DNA of 64,000 bases from Anaerococcus rubeinfantis (GCF_001487145.1 NZ_LN913016.1:1331616-1395615); one strand, 5' to 3'. Shown: positions 39,747-49,865, counted from the stretch's first letter. Notes: generated from the sequence alone by a model not told the origin. Program-made: numbers and translations.

Positions 39747-42629
39747 TTATTTTCTTTTTTTACTTTTTAATAAAGCTACTGAAGATATATTTAGTAATGC
39801 TAATATTCCGGCAATTGATGATACTCCTGTTTTTGAATTATTTGAATATGGTCTATTAATCTTCTTTGATAAGCTTTTATTATTAGCTATATTTGTATTA
39901 GAAATTACAATTGAATCTTTGTTTATAACTACTTTTTTTCCTAATCTATCATATTTATCAACATAAGCGTTTAAATACAACAAATCTTTTCTGTCAGTTT
40001 TGTTCTTGTATAATTTATAGAAATCTAAACTTGATAGATATTTTGCTTTGTCTTCTAATTCAGAAATCTCATTTGATAATTTTGCTATTTTTTCACTATT
40101 TAGATTAAATTTATTTAATATATTTATATAATTTTCTTGTTCTATTTCTAAATCATCTTTTAATTTTTCCAGTTCTTTTTTTGCTGTTAAAAATTCGCTA
40201 TTTGCTAATGTCTTTTCTTCCAAATCTTTTTTTGCCAAAATTAATTTATCATTTTCTTTGCTTAAATTTTCAGCAATCTCTTCCATCTCAGCATTTAATT
40301 TATTTGATTGCTCTTTTAAATTTTCTAATTTTTTATTAGCTTTTGCAAGTTCATTTGATGTGTTTTCAAGAATTTTTTTGTCTGAATTCACTTCTTCTTG
40401 TCTTTTTGTTAAATTATTTTTAGCTTGTTGAATTTCCATCTCTAATTTGTCAGCAGTATCATCTGCTATCAATGCATCAAATTCTTTTTGGGCCTTATCT
40501 AATTTTTCCGCTAGTAACTTCTTTTCTTCATTTTTTTTGTTAATTTTACTGTTTAATGAAGCCAATTCTTTTTTATAATTTTCAAGTCCTGAATTTTTAA
40601 TGTATTCATTTAATTTCTCTTGACCTGCTTGTCTTTTTGCTTCTAGTTTATTTCTATTTCCATTTAATTCTTCAATTTTTTGATTTACTTTATTTTCTTC
40701 TAGTTCATTATCCTTAATTTTTGTTTTTATATCTTCTAAAGCTTTTTTTGCCTCATCGTAGGCTTTTTTTGCATTTTCATAATCTTTATTATTTAAAATT
40801 TCTTTTGCCTTGTTGAACTCATTTACTTTTTGTTGATAATCTTTTTGGGCTTTTTCTTTATCAATACTTTGCAAAAATTCATTAAATCTTTGCTCGTATT
40901 GATCTATAGTCATTAAATTTGTTCCAGACCATGAATATGATGCTGATGAAACATTGCCAAATCCACCATAATATGCAAATCCAATTCCACAAATTTTGTA
41001 ACCACTCATCACATTTATGTAATGACCTATTTGAGTGCTACCATATTCTTTCCCTACTAATTCTGTAGCCATATTCCATGCAGTGGCTTCATCCAAATTA
41101 TTTTTTTCCATTAACTCTTTAGATTTTTTTAATATTGCATTGTATGTTACTTTTTCGTCGTTATACCAACCTTCAAGAGGATCATAATAACCCCAAGAAA
41201 GATTTTCTCCTACTCCAAAATTGTCAAGGTGTCCTTTTGAAAAATCATAAGAGTTATCTGCATTTGACATAGCTATTGCCATTATAAGATGATTTGTATA
41301 GTATGGATTTCTATTTTCTGGGAAATTTTCATCGTTTGCTCTTAAATTATTTTGCTCTTTTAAAAGTGCAATTGATTTTTTTATATTTTCAATAGCTGTT
41401 GCATCTTTTGGATTTCCTTTTTGTACATTATAAATAGTATCTTCATTTCGAGTTTGTACATTGTCAGCATATTTATTTAATGCCTTTAAGGCTTCCTTTG
41501 CATCTTGCAGTTCCTCATCATTTTTAGGGTTTTTAATTATCCAACCATAAAAGGCAAACGCTCCATCTTTTTTCAAATTATCAATTTGATCCAATCTAGA
41601 CTTTGCATCATCCATTGATTTTTTAGCCTTATCATAATCTTTTTGTCTTTGATCTTTATCTATACTATCTAAAGCTTTTTTTGCATTTTCTTCTTTTTCT
41701 GTAGCAGTCTTTAAATCATTATTATATTGTTTTTTTAGATTTTCTAACTTATTTTTTTCTGCATTTTTTTCATCAAGTTCTTTTTTATTTTTACTTATAT
41801 TTTCATCAATTATTTTAATATCGTCTTTTTCTTTGGAAATTTCTTTATCTATTTCACCAATCTTATCTTCTTTTGTTTTTTTATCTTGTTCTAAAGTTCT
41901 CAATTCTTCTTCTAGATTTTTCAAATCCTCTTTTGCTTTCAATAGGTTTTTGTATTCTTGAGAATTCTTAGGATCAGAATCTTTTTTACTCAAATATTCA
42001 TCATAAGCCTTTTGAGCATTTTCCAAATTTTTTTCTGCTTCTTTTACTTTATTCTTAGAAAGTTCTAATTTTTCTTGGTTTTCTTTTTGTATATTTTTTA
42101 TTTTTTCAATATTTTTTTCTTCATCATTTATAGATTCTTTATTTTCATTAATTTCAATATTCTTTTTGTTTTTTTCTTCATTCAAATTATTGTAAATTTG
42201 ACTTTGATTTTCAAAAGATTTTTTGGATTCTTGATAAGATTTGTTTTCTTCCGATTCTTCAAGTCCTTCTACTTCTTTTTCTTTTTCAGAAATTGAGCTT
42301 TCTAAGTTTGTGATATCATTATTTATTTGTTGATTTTGAGATTCTAATTTTTCGTTTTCTTCTTTTGTAATTGAAAGTTCATCTTTTTTCTTTTCCAAAT
42401 TTTCACTTGTAGAATTTTTTTCCTTCTCCAATTCCTTATCAAATTCTCTTACTAATTCTTTTTGTTGAGAATTTTCTTCATTTTTCATTTGACTTATTTT
42501 ATCAAATTTTTCCTTTTTATTAATATCACTTGGAATATCTTTCGCAGCATATGATTTTTCAGAGAAAATAAAGCTTGTAGATAAAGCCAATACCAAAGTT
42601 CCAGCCAGCACTATTTTTTTGTTTTTCAT
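39747..42629 (-). CDS. Large coiled-coil surface protein with a central CAP domain
   Basis: A 960-residue exported protein. A signal peptide covers residues 1-28 (KKIVLAGTLVLALSTSFIFS, ending SYA). Residues about 30-350 and 585-880 are long Lys/Glu-rich coiled coils. The centre (about 385-585) is a CAP/SCP-type domain with GENLSWGYYDPLEGW, EYGSTQIGHYINVM and CGIGFAYYGG. The C-terminus has a hydrophobic segment (SIAGILALLNISSVALL) and a KSKKRK tail, the layout of a sortase substrate, but the motif before it is NNSKTG, not LPxTG. The ATG at 42629 sits behind GGAGGAAATT; an upstream ATG at 42641 lies within that site and is rejected. Function: surface binding or wall-associated, unknown. Confidence 0.82.
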   Translation of the reverse strand: MKNKKIVLAGTLVLALSTSFIFSEKSYAAKDIPSDINKKEKFDKISQMKNEENSQQKELVREFDKELEKEKNSTSENLEKKKDELSITKEENEKLESQNQQINNDITNLESSISEKEKEVEGLEESEENKSYQESKKSFENQSQIYNNLNEEKNKKNIEINENKESINDEEKNIEKIKNIQKENQEKLELSKNKVKEAEKNLENAQKAYDEYLSKKDSDPKNSQEYKNLLKAKEDLKNLEEELRTLEQDKKTKEDKIGEIDKEISKEKDDIKIIDENISKNKKELDEKNAEKNKLENLKKQYNNDLKTATEKEENAKKALDSIDKDQRQKDYDKAKKSMDDAKSRLDQIDNLKKDGAFAFYGWIIKNPKNDEELQDAKEALKALNKYADNVQTRNEDTIYNVQKGNPKDATAIENIKKSIALLKEQNNLRANDENFPENRNPYYTNHLIMAIAMSNADNSYDFSKGHLDNFGVGENLSWGYYDPLEGWYNDEKVTYNAILKKSKELMEKNNLDEATAWNMATELVGKEYGSTQIGHYINVMSGYKICGIGFAYYGGFGNVSSASYSWSGTNLMTIDQYEQRFNEFLQSIDKEKAQKDYQQKVNEFNKAKEILNNKDYENAKKAYDEAKKALEDIKTKIKDNELEENKVNQKIEELNGNRNKLEAKRQAGQEKLNEYIKNSGLENYKKELASLNSKINKKNEEKKLLAEKLDKAQKEFDALIADDTADKLEMEIQQAKNNLTKRQEEVNSDKKILENTSNELAKANKKLENLKEQSNKLNAEMEEIAENLSKENDKLILAKKDLEEKTLANSEFLTAKKELEKLKDDLEIEQENYINILNKFNLNSEKIAKLSNEISELEDKAKYLSSLDFYKLYKNKTDRKDLLYLNAYVDKYDRLGKKVVINKDSIVISNTNIANNKSLSKKINRPYSNNSKTGVSSIAGILALLNISSVALLKSKKRK

Positions 42630-42827
42630 AATTTCCTCCATTAAAACAAAATTTTTAAAAAATATTAATACAAGAAAAAAACTACAAAATATTTGATAAT
42701 AAATTATCTATATTTATAATTAAATTATAGCACTAATATATTATTTCATAAAGTGTTTTAATGGTAATTTTAATGTGAAAATAAATAGTATTAATAATTT
42801 TTTTAATAAAAAATATTTTTGTTAAAA

Positions 42828-42850
42828 AAAAAAGAGCCAAGGCTCTTTTT
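42828..42850. terminator. Terminator after acetyltransferase gene
   Basis: AGAGCC, AA, GGCTCT with A and T runs on both sides. On the minus strand it ends the operon 42849-47176, overlapping the last stop codon. Confidence 0.85.
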
Positions 42851-43409
42851 AATAATTTATTTCTTTTTTCACCCTACAAGGATTTCCAAAAGCTATTGAG
42901 TTTTCTTTTATATCTTTTGTCACTACAGAGCCTGATCCTATTATTGTATTATCCCCTATTTTTACTCCTGGATTTATTACCACATTTGCCCCTATCCATA
43001 CATTTTCTCCGATTTTTATCTTGTGAGCATATTCTAATCCTTGATTTCTTTTTTTATAATCTAGAGGGTGGCCTGCTGTTGTGATTGTGACGTTTGGTCC
43101 TATAAATACATTATCTCCAATTTCTACCTTGGCACAATCCAAAATTATTAAATTGTGATTTGCGTAAAAATTTTCTCCTAGATTTATATTAAAACCATAA
43201 TCACAAAAAAATGGACTTTCTATCGTAAAATTTTCTTTTGTATTTATTTTTAATTTTTTTATTATTTCTTTTTGCTTTTTTCTATCCGATGGCCTTGTTT
43301 GGTTAAATTCGAAACATAAATCTTGGGCTTTTTGCCTTAATTTTAAAATCTCTTCATCATAATTTGCATTATAAAGCTCCCCACTTAGCATTTTTTCTAA
43401 TTCGCTCAT
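42849..43409 (-). CDS. maa: Sugar O-acetyltransferase (maltose/galactoside acetyltransferase family)
   Basis: A 186-residue left-handed beta-helix enzyme of the Maa/LacA/NodL family. The N-terminal cap MSELEKMLSGELYNANYDEEIL is family-specific; hexapeptide repeats run from about 75 to 180 (VEIGDNVFIGPNVTI, KIGENVWIGANVVINPGVKIGD, TIIGSGSVVTKDI). The catalytic His is in TAGHPLDY. It acetylates maltose, glucose or galactosides from acetyl-CoA, perhaps to allow disposal of excess sugars from the amylase in the same operon. The start overlaps the RNase H stop (ATGA). Confidence 0.9.
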   Translation of the reverse strand: MSELEKMLSGELYNANYDEEILKLRQKAQDLCFEFNQTRPSDRKKQKEIIKKLKINTKENFTIESPFFCDYGFNINLGENFYANHNLIILDCAKVEIGDNVFIGPNVTITTAGHPLDYKKRNQGLEYAHKIKIGENVWIGANVVINPGVKIGDNTIIGSGSVVTKDIKENSIAFGNPCRVKKEINY

Positions 43410-43993
43410 TTTTCTATCCCCAAAGATTTTTTTGCCAAAGCATCTGCCATATCATTATATTTGTCGTTTGAGTGGGCCTTTACTTTTATAAAATGAACAT
43501 CAATTTTTTCCTTAGCTTTTTGGAAAAATTCGTAATATCTTTTTGTAAGTTCATTATTTCTTTTCCAATCTCCCCTTGCCCAAGATTCTATTCCTTGGTA
43601 GTCGAAGTGGATATAGATTGTTTTTTTGCCTTCAGAAATCGCCTTATTTATTGCTCCAACACTTGCCTTTACCTCGCCTGCAACATTTCTGTGAATATGA
43701 AATTCATCGTCAAAATCCTTGTAAATTTCCTCGATTTTTTCATCAGTAATGTAGACTATTCCAACTCCATATTTTTTGTCCTTTTTGGAATATGAGCCAT
43801 CTATATAGGCTATTACTGAATCCTTATCAGCCTTTATCTCAATTTCTTTATCTTCCAAAAAATCTTCTGCATCTTCTTTTTTCTTAAAAGATTTGTAAAC
43901 TGCTCCCTTGTAGCCTTTTACTTCTTTTAAACACAAATCCCAGGATGTATATATCCCAGGATTTCTGCCTTTTTTTACTGCGTAATATTTCAT
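43406..43993 (-). CDS. rnhA: Ribonuclease H1 with RNA:DNA hybrid-binding domain
   Basis: A 195-residue RNase HI. Residues 1-45 form the hybrid-binding (caulimovirus viroplasmin) domain with YYAVKKGRNPGIYTSWD and VYKSFKKKEDAEDFL. The catalytic domain follows with the DEDD residues: Asp in VIAYIDGSYSKK, Glu in NVAGEVKAS, Asp in IYIHFDYQGIE and Asp in KYNDMADALAKK, preceded by the His of KAHSND. It degrades RNA in hybrids during replication and repair. It is embedded between amylase and acetyltransferase genes, a functionally mixed operon. Confidence 0.93.
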   Translation of the reverse strand: MKYYAVKKGRNPGIYTSWDLCLKEVKGYKGAVYKSFKKKEDAEDFLEDKEIEIKADKDSVIAYIDGSYSKKDKKYGVGIVYITDEKIEEIYKDFDDEFHIHRNVAGEVKASVGAINKAISEGKKTIYIHFDYQGIESWARGDWKRNNELTKRYYEFFQKAKEKIDVHFIKVKAHSNDKYNDMADALAKKSLGIEK

Positions 43994-43998
43994 TTATT

Positions 43999-45444
43999 TT
44001 AATTTTCCTTTGCTGCCCAATATGAAACTGAACCAGGTCCAACATTAAAAATCCCATTTCCATCTTCATCGATTGTAACTTGATTTTTGTTGTTTCCTGA
44101 CAAATCTATATAGGTTTTTCCAGCTTCTTCTTTACCAACAAACATTTGTTTTTCAGCCATATCCCCAATGGAAATCAAAACTGCAAGTGAAGATGTATCA
44201 GAATCTGTTCTTCTGACCCAACCTACAACTTGTGGATTGTCAAAATAATCATCTTGGTTTCCAAAAGAATATTTTTTTCTTACATCAAGCATCTTATCAA
44301 TCATTTCTTTTAAAGGATCTTTTTTGATTTCTCCTTTTAGACCATAATAATCTCCTGCAAATATGCAAGGATAACCGTCTTTTCTAAATAAAATCAAGGA
44401 GTAGGCGATTTCTTTAAACCAATCCTCAACCCAAGAATCTAAAGATTGACCCGGTTGGGAATCGTGATTGTCGACAAAGGTTACTGCTTGGAGAGGATGA
44501 TTTTTGACAATTGTATTGTTAAAAATATTTCTCATATCATAATTTCCATTTGACTTACTAGCTTCTTCAAAATGAAAATGAAGCGGTACATCAAATAAGT
44601 CTATTTTCCAATCAGTATCGTCCAAATATCCATCTATTTGACCCTCGTCATATTGCCAATATTCCCCGAAAAGATAAAAATCATCTTTCTTTTTTTCCAT
44701 GATATGCTTTGATAAATCATAGATAAATTCATCAGAAATGTGTTTTAATGCATCATATCTAAAACCATCAACCCCAGTTTCTTCCATAAACCAATCAACC
44801 CATTTGAAAATTTCTTCTCTAACTTCTGGGTGGGAATGGTCAATATCGGCATTCATTAGGTAATCAAAATTTCCTTTTTCATCGCTTACACCTTCATCCC
44901 AATATTTTCCATCGCCAAGGACCCTAAAAATTGCCTTTGTATCGGTATTTGCATCATAATCAACACCTGTAAAATGGTAATAATGCCAAATGAAATCAGA
45001 ATATTTGCCAGCTCTTCCCGGAAAATCAAAACCTGTCCAAGCTTTTATTTTCATATCCTCTGATACGTCCTTTTCTCTGTTGTTTTGATCAACCATTCTC
45101 GCCATAAATTCTTCTTCAAAATCGGCATTCCCTTTATGATTTAAAACAACATCAGCATAAACTTTTATCTCATTTTTATGAAGTTCATCAATTGCCTCAA
45201 GAAGTTCCTTTTTTGTTCCGTATTTGGTCCTGACTGTGCCTTTTTGGTCAAATTCTCCCAAATCCCACAAGTCATAAATTCCATATCCAACATCTTGGTC
45301 TCCGCCACCCTTACACATTGGTGGAAGCCAAAGACCATCGATTCCTGCATCCTTTATTTTCTTCGCATTTTGCCTTAAAAATTTATAATAGCCTCCGTCA
45401 GCGGGAGTATCCCACTCGAAGGCTTGCATCATAACATCGCTCAT
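43999..45444 (-). CDS. amyS: Cytoplasmic alpha-amylase (GH13)
   Basis: A 481-residue alpha-amylase of the liquefying GH13_5 type, without signal peptide, so intracellular. The four conserved regions are ADVVLNHKGNADF, GVDGFRYDALKHI (nucleophile Asp), FYLFGEYWQYDEG (Glu) and TFVDNHDSQPGQ (His-Asp). The N-terminus MMQAFEWDTPADGGYY is typical. It cuts alpha-1,4-glucans such as internal glycogen or imported maltodextrins. It lies directly between deoC (adjacent stop/start) and rnhA. Confidence 0.94.
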   Translation of the reverse strand: MSDVMMQAFEWDTPADGGYYKFLRQNAKKIKDAGIDGLWLPPMCKGGGDQDVGYGIYDLWDLGEFDQKGTVRTKYGTKKELLEAIDELHKNEIKVYADVVLNHKGNADFEEEFMARMVDQNNREKDVSEDMKIKAWTGFDFPGRAGKYSDFIWHYYHFTGVDYDANTDTKAIFRVLGDGKYWDEGVSDEKGNFDYLMNADIDHSHPEVREEIFKWVDWFMEETGVDGFRYDALKHISDEFIYDLSKHIMEKKKDDFYLFGEYWQYDEGQIDGYLDDTDWKIDLFDVPLHFHFEEASKSNGNYDMRNIFNNTIVKNHPLQAVTFVDNHDSQPGQSLDSWVEDWFKEIAYSLILFRKDGYPCIFAGDYYGLKGEIKKDPLKEMIDKMLDVRKKYSFGNQDDYFDNPQVVGWVRRTDSDTSSLAVLISIGDMAEKQMFVGKEEAGKTYIDLSGNNKNQVTIDEDGNGIFNVGPGSVSYWAAKEN

Positions 45445-46086
45445 TTATTTTTCACCTTTTACAATTTCAATTGATGCTGAACAACCAAGTCTACTTGCTC
45501 CAGCTTCAATCATTTCCATCGCCTCATCATAAGTATGGATTCCTCCACTAGCCTTAACTCCCATTTCTTGTCCAACAGTTTTTCTCATAAGAGCCACATC
45601 TTCTTTTGTAGCCCCACCCGTAGAAAATCCAGTAGAAGTTTTTACAAAATCCGCACCAGCTTCTTTAGAAAGTTCACATACCTTGATTTTTTCCTCATCA
45701 TCAAGAAGGCAAGTTTCAATAATAACCTTTAAAATTTTATCCCCACAAGCCTTTTTCACTTCTTTTATGTCTTCAAGAACATAATCATAGTCTTTATCTT
45801 TAACTCTTCCAACATTAATTACCATATCAATTTCATCAGCACCGTTTTTAATAGCATCCTCTGCTTCAAAAACTTTAGCCTTTGTAGTCATTGCTCCCAA
45901 AGGAAAACCAATGACAGAAGTAATTCTAATATCCTTATCCATATTTCTAATAAAAGAAACATAGGAAGAATTCACACAAATAGATTTAAAATTATATTCC
46001 TTTGTTTCCTCAACAATTTTTTTAACTTGGTCTTTTGTCGCATCTGCTTTTAGCAAAGTGTGGTCAATGTATTGGTTAATTTTCAT
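45445..46086 (-). CDS. deoC: Deoxyribose-phosphate aldolase
   Basis: A 213-residue class I aldolase that splits 2-deoxyribose-5-phosphate to glyceraldehyde-3-phosphate and acetaldehyde. Signatures are [50 protein letters not shown] and the Schiff-base Lys in [30 protein letters not shown] follows. Length is normal. Its start overlaps the end of the PP2C gene by 11 bp, so it is coupled to it; no pdp or deoB genes lie beside it. Confidence 0.95.
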   Translation of the reverse strand: MKINQYIDHTLLKADATKDQVKKIVEETKEYNFKSICVNSSYVSFIRNMDKDIRITSVIGFPLGAMTTKAKVFEAEDAIKNGADEIDMVINVGRVKDKDYDYVLEDIKEVKKACGDKILKVIIETCLLDDEEKIKVCELSKEAGADFVKTSTGFSTGGATKEDVALMRKTVGQEMGVKASGGIHTYDEAMEMIEAGASRLGCSASIEIVKGEK

Positions 46087-47176
46087 TTATTTCTCCTTTA
46101 TAATCAATTAGGGCAAGACTTATATCATCATCTTGTTCGCCCCAGGTAAATTTTTCCAAATCTTCTAATATATAATCAAGGCTATTTTTATTTTTTAATT
46201 TTTCCACCAATCTTTCAACAGAATACTCATTTTTACTAATATCCTTACTTTCAGTAACCCCATCAGTATAAAACAAAATCCTGTCTTTTGGGTGAAGATT
46301 AATAGTTACTTCTTGGTAGATATTTTGTTCAATAATATTTGAAATCATCCTACCAGAAACAACAAGTTTATTTACTCTATTTTTATTTTCAACTAGGTGA
46401 AGAGGTGGGCAGTTGTGACCTGCATTAGAATAGGTAAGCTTATCATTTTTACTATCAAAAATTCCAATCCATACAGTAAAATATTGGGATGAATTCATAT
46501 CAAGTTTTACAAAATCTTTTCTAAGTTTTTTTAAAAGCTGACCTGGGGAATAGTCACTATGTCTTTCAAAAATTCCACTTATAGATAATTTCACAAACAT
46601 GGTCATAATAGAGGCTTTTACCCCATGTCCCATCACATCGGCAATATAAAAAGCATACTTATTTTCATCAACTTTTATAATATCAAACAAATCACCAGAC
46701 AAATCATTAGAAGGAAGATACCTTCCCTCAAGCTTAATATCCCCATAAGTCTTATTTTTTGGCAAAATATTAGCTTGGATTTTTCTAACAAACCTAATAT
46801 CTTCAAGCATCTTCCTATTAGCATTAAAAAGATCAACCTTCATCTTAGATTCACTAGTAATATCCCTATAAACTTCAATAATCCCCACAAATTCATCGTC
46901 CTTATAAAGTGGAGAAGATTTGATAGAATAATATTTTCCATTAATAAGTTTCTCTTCTTCAATTGTTGTATTTTTAAAAATATCAGATTTTTCACTAAGT
47001 TTTTCTGTGTCAATATTTTGCTCAATGAGTGACCTATCAAGGTTTATATCACGTCTCATTTTTTCATTAATAAAAACAAGTCTACCGTACTTATCAAGAA
47101 TCCTAACCCAGTCATCCATTGAGTTTAAGACATAGAAATTATCATCCCTAAATTTTTCTATATTCGCCTTACCCAT
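46076..47176 (-). CDS. PAS-PP2C (SpoIIE/RsbU-type) serine phosphatase
   Basis: A 366-residue two-domain signalling protein. Residues 1-125 form a PAS fold ([35 protein letters not shown]). Residues about 150-360 form a SpoIIE-type PP2C domain with the metal-binding Asp residues in [42 protein letters not shown] and [10 protein letters not shown]. Relatives (RsbU, RsbP) dephosphorylate an anti-anti-sigma factor in response to stress. No kinase or antagonist gene is adjacent. It heads the operon with deoC, amylase, rnhA and maa. The upstream AT-rich region holds no obvious promoter. Confidence 0.88.
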   Translation of the reverse strand: MGKANIEKFRDDNFYVLNSMDDWVRILDKYGRLVFINEKMRRDINLDRSLIEQNIDTEKLSEKSDIFKNTTIEEEKLINGKYYSIKSSPLYKDDEFVGIIEVYRDITSESKMKVDLFNANRKMLEDIRFVRKIQANILPKNKTYGDIKLEGRYLPSNDLSGDLFDIIKVDENKYAFYIADVMGHGVKASIMTMFVKLSISGIFERHSDYSPGQLLKKLRKDFVKLDMNSSQYFTVWIGIFDSKNDKLTYSNAGHNCPPLHLVENKNRVNKLVVSGRMISNIIEQNIYQEVTINLHPKDRILFYTDGVTESKDISKNEYSVERLVEKLKNKNSLDYILEDLEKFTWGEQDDDISLALIDYKGEINEN

Positions 47177-47873
47177 AAGAACCTCTTTAAAACATTTATT
47201 CTCTTTTTATGGTAACATTTATGAGATATATTTTCAATAATTAACTAAACTAATAAAATTTAAATATAAAAATCATTTCCTTTGTCAGATAGTAAATAAA
47301 GTAAATATTATAAATTTAAAATAATTTAAAGTTAAAGAGAAACTTCTAGGCATCTCACATATAGGTTGATTTATTAATTAATATATAAAACCAAATTCAG
47401 ATTTATAAACTTTGATTTATCTTATAAATGAAAACTAGTACAAAAGTAGAAAAATTTTATAAACCAAATAAATTTTCATAAAAACTAGAAAATTTACAAA
47501 TAAACCCAGAACGTCTACAAAGCCTTAACCATTAAAATCCAAGCTCCAAAGATTTATATTCTTGATTGAAACTTGAATGTTCATATTTGATTATTGATTG
47601 TTTATTTTTGATTACTGATTGTTTATTTTTTATTTTTGATTACTGATTATTAATGATTTATAATTTAAAAAATTTACTAAGCTTGAATTCTAAAAAAACA
47701 TTGATAATGAATCTAAGTATCACATGAATACTAAAATGAAAATTCTATATAAATTTGGAAGTAAATTTGCAAGCTATTAAAAATTTTATTCTAAAACACA
47801 CGAAAATAATTTTAAAATAGAAAAAAAATTTAAAATCTACCTATATTCTTTGTTTTGAAAATTAAAAATTTCC
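47177..47873. other. 700-bp AT-rich spacer with short tandem repeats
   Basis: No gene is seen. At 47587-47657 a 21-bp unit, TTTATTTTTGATTACTGATT plus G, is repeated about two and a half times with variants such as TTGATTATTGATTG. The rest is simple AT-rich sequence between the PP2C operon promoter side and the end of the ribosomal cluster. Confidence 0.6.
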
Positions 47874-47906
47874 ACAAAAAAAAGCACCTTATTTTCATAA
47901 GATGCT
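47874..47906 (-). terminator. Terminator of the S10-spc-alpha cluster
   Basis: On the minus strand AGCATCTTAT, GAAA loop, ATAAGGTGCT (one G-T pair) followed by a T run, 13 bp after rplQ. Confidence 0.88.
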
Positions 47907-47918
47907 ATAGAGTAAGTT

Positions 47919-48260
47919 TTATACAAGTTCTAATATTGCTCTTTCAGAACCATCACCTTTTCTTGGTCCAAGTTTCAATACTCTAGTATATCCACCGTTT
48001 CTATCTTCATATTTTGGTGCAATTTCACCAAATAATTTTTGAACTGTAGATGGTTTGTAAATATATTGAGCTGCTTGTCTTCTTGTGTGAAGTGTATTTT
48101 TCTTTCCTAATGTGATCATACGATCAGCCATTTTTTGAGTTTCTTTTGCTCTTGTTAGGGTAGTAGTAATTCTACCATTGTCTAACAAAGAAGTAACTTG
48201 ATTTCTTAATAAGGCATTTCTATGATCTGTTCTTCTACCAAGCTTTCTTTTATTAGCCAT
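47919..48260 (-). CDS. rplQ: Ribosomal protein L17
   Basis: A 113-residue L17 of the 50S exit-tunnel side. [23 protein letters not shown] and [22 protein letters not shown] are diagnostic. Two ATGs are in tandem; the second (48260) lies 5 nt after AGGAGG and gives the family start MANKRKLGR, while the first is only 2 nt away. It is the last gene of the alpha operon and is followed by a strong terminator. Confidence 0.97.
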   Translation of the reverse strand: MANKRKLGRRTDHRNALLRNQVTSLLDNGRITTTLTRAKETQKMADRMITLGKKNTLHTRRQAAQYIYKPSTVQKLFGEIAPKYEDRNGGYTRVLKLGPRKGDGSERAILELV

Positions 48261-48269
48261 CATATCCTC

Positions 48270-49226
48270 CTATTCTTCTCTTAAACTTAATCCTAAACTA
48301 TGGATTTTATCGATAACTTCTTCAAGAGATTTTTTACCGAAGTTTTTGATATCCTTAAGTTCAGATTCACTTTTTTCTATTATCTCACCAACAGTATTAT
48401 ATCCTGCTCTTTTTAGACAATTGAATGATCTTAATGAAAGATCTAATTCCTCAATAGTTTTTGATAGTTCAACTTGATTATCATCTTCTTCTACTATTTC
48501 TTCAACTTCTTCTTCCTCATCTTCTGGTGGGAATTGTTGACCTGGAAGATCTTTGAAAAATCTAATGTCTTCCATTAAAATTGAAGCACCTTCAGATAAG
48601 GCTTCTTGAGGAGTTATTGTTCCATCAGTCCATACTTCAAGAATTAATTTATCATAATCAGTAGACTCACCTACTCTAGTATTTTCAACTGTAAAGTTTA
48701 CACTTTTCACTGGAGTAAATGATGAATCTATAGCTATTGCTCCTATTGGGTCTGTATCCTTTTTATTTTGCTCAGCCACTCTATATCCTTTACCATCAGT
48801 AACATCAAGAGCTACAAACAATCTTCCTTTATCATTAACTGTTGCAAGATAATGATCAGGATTTGCCACATCAATTTGGGCATCTGTTTTTATATCTTTA
48901 GCTGTAACAATTTTAGGTCCTTCTATATCTAAAAATAGTGTTAGATCTTCTTTAGTATGTTTTTTAATATCAATACCTTTGATATTTAATATTAATTCAG
49001 GTACATCTTCAACAACTCCAGGAATTGTAGAAAATTCATGTAGTACCCCGTCTATAAGAATCTTTGAGACGCTAGAACCAGGTAAGGATGATAAAAGCAT
49101 CCTTCTCATACTGTTTCCTATGGTTGTACCATAGCCTCTTTCGAGTGGATATAAGACAAATTTACCGTAGTTAGTTTCTTCGTCTATATCTAAAATTTCA
49201 ATCTTTGTATCTAATTTTTCTATCAT
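48270..49226 (-). CDS. rpoA: RNA polymerase alpha subunit
   Basis: A 318-residue alpha subunit. The N-terminal dimerisation domain (residues 1-225) has FVLYPLERGYGTTIGNSMRRMLLSSLPG, which contacts beta. An acidic Glu/Asp-rich linker (about 228-250) joins it to the C-terminal domain with LDLSLRSFNCLKRAGYNTVGEI, which binds UP elements and activators. Length is normal. Encoded between S4 and L17, the standard alpha-operon position. AAGGAGATAC precedes the start. Confidence 0.98.
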   Translation of the reverse strand: MIEKLDTKIEILDIDEETNYGKFVLYPLERGYGTTIGNSMRRMLLSSLPGSSVSKILIDGVLHEFSTIPGVVEDVPELILNIKGIDIKKHTKEDLTLFLDIEGPKIVTAKDIKTDAQIDVANPDHYLATVNDKGRLFVALDVTDGKGYRVAEQNKKDTDPIGAIAIDSSFTPVKSVNFTVENTRVGESTDYDKLILEVWTDGTITPQEALSEGASILMEDIRFFKDLPGQQFPPEDEEEEVEEIVEEDDNQVELSKTIEELDLSLRSFNCLKRAGYNTVGEIIEKSESELKDIKNFGKKSLEEVIDKIHSLGLSLREE

Positions 49227-49259
49227 TGTATCTCCTTAGTTCTAACAATTTAACTAATT

Positions 49260-49853
49260 CTATTTAGAATAGAACTCAACAATCATACGTTCTTCTACAG
49301 GTATATCTATATCTTCTCTTGATGGGAAGTTTGTAACTTTTACCTTTAAGTTTTCTAAATCTGAATCTAACCATGAAACTATACCAAATGATTGGTTTGT
49401 TTCTTTGATAGCTTTAAACAATTGGCTTGATCTAGATTTTTCTTTTACTTCAATTACATCACCTTCATTTACAAGAATTGATGGGATATCAACGCTTTTT
49501 CCATTTAATAATAAATGTCCGTGTGTAACGATTTGTCTTGCTTCTCTTCTTGTTCTTGCAAGTCCTGATCTAAATGCTATATTGTCAAGTCTTCTTTCGC
49601 AAAGGATTATTAAGTTTTCACCTGTTTGTCCTTGCATTTTTGAAGCTTTTTCATAATAGCCTCTAAATTGTTTTTCACTTACTCCGTAGATGAATTTAGC
49701 TTTTTGTTTTTCCCTTTGTTGCATACCATATTCACTAAGTTTTCTTCTTTGATTAGAGTTTGATCTTTTTGATTCTCCTGAGTAACCTAAATATGCTGGG
49801 CTAATTCCTAAGCTTCTACATCTTTTAAATATTGGATCTCTGCTTACTGCCAT
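49260..49853 (-). CDS. rpsD: Ribosomal protein S4
   Basis: A 197-residue S4. SKMQGQTGENLIILCERRLDNIAFRSGLARTRREARQIVTHGHLLLNGKSV-type S4 RNA-binding core is visible in parts (RRLDNIAFR, RQIVTHGHLLLNGK). It nucleates 30S assembly on 16S rRNA and in many bacteria represses the alpha operon. It lies between S11 and RpoA, the Firmicute order. No second rpsD copy is in the window. There are no zinc cysteines in the N-terminus, so it is the C-minus form. Confidence 0.97.
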   Translation of the reverse strand: MAVSRDPIFKRCRSLGISPAYLGYSGESKRSNSNQRRKLSEYGMQQREKQKAKFIYGVSEKQFRGYYEKASKMQGQTGENLIILCERRLDNIAFRSGLARTRREARQIVTHGHLLLNGKSVDIPSILVNEGDVIEVKEKSRSSQLFKAIKETNQSFGIVSWLDSDLENLKVKVTNFPSREDIDIPVEERMIVEFYSK

Positions 49854-49865
49854 AGTTTCTCCTTA

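Noticed and set aside
43472-43795. 107-codon plus-strand frame opposite rnhA
   Set aside because: It is antisense to a well-supported RNase H gene, with no start signal.
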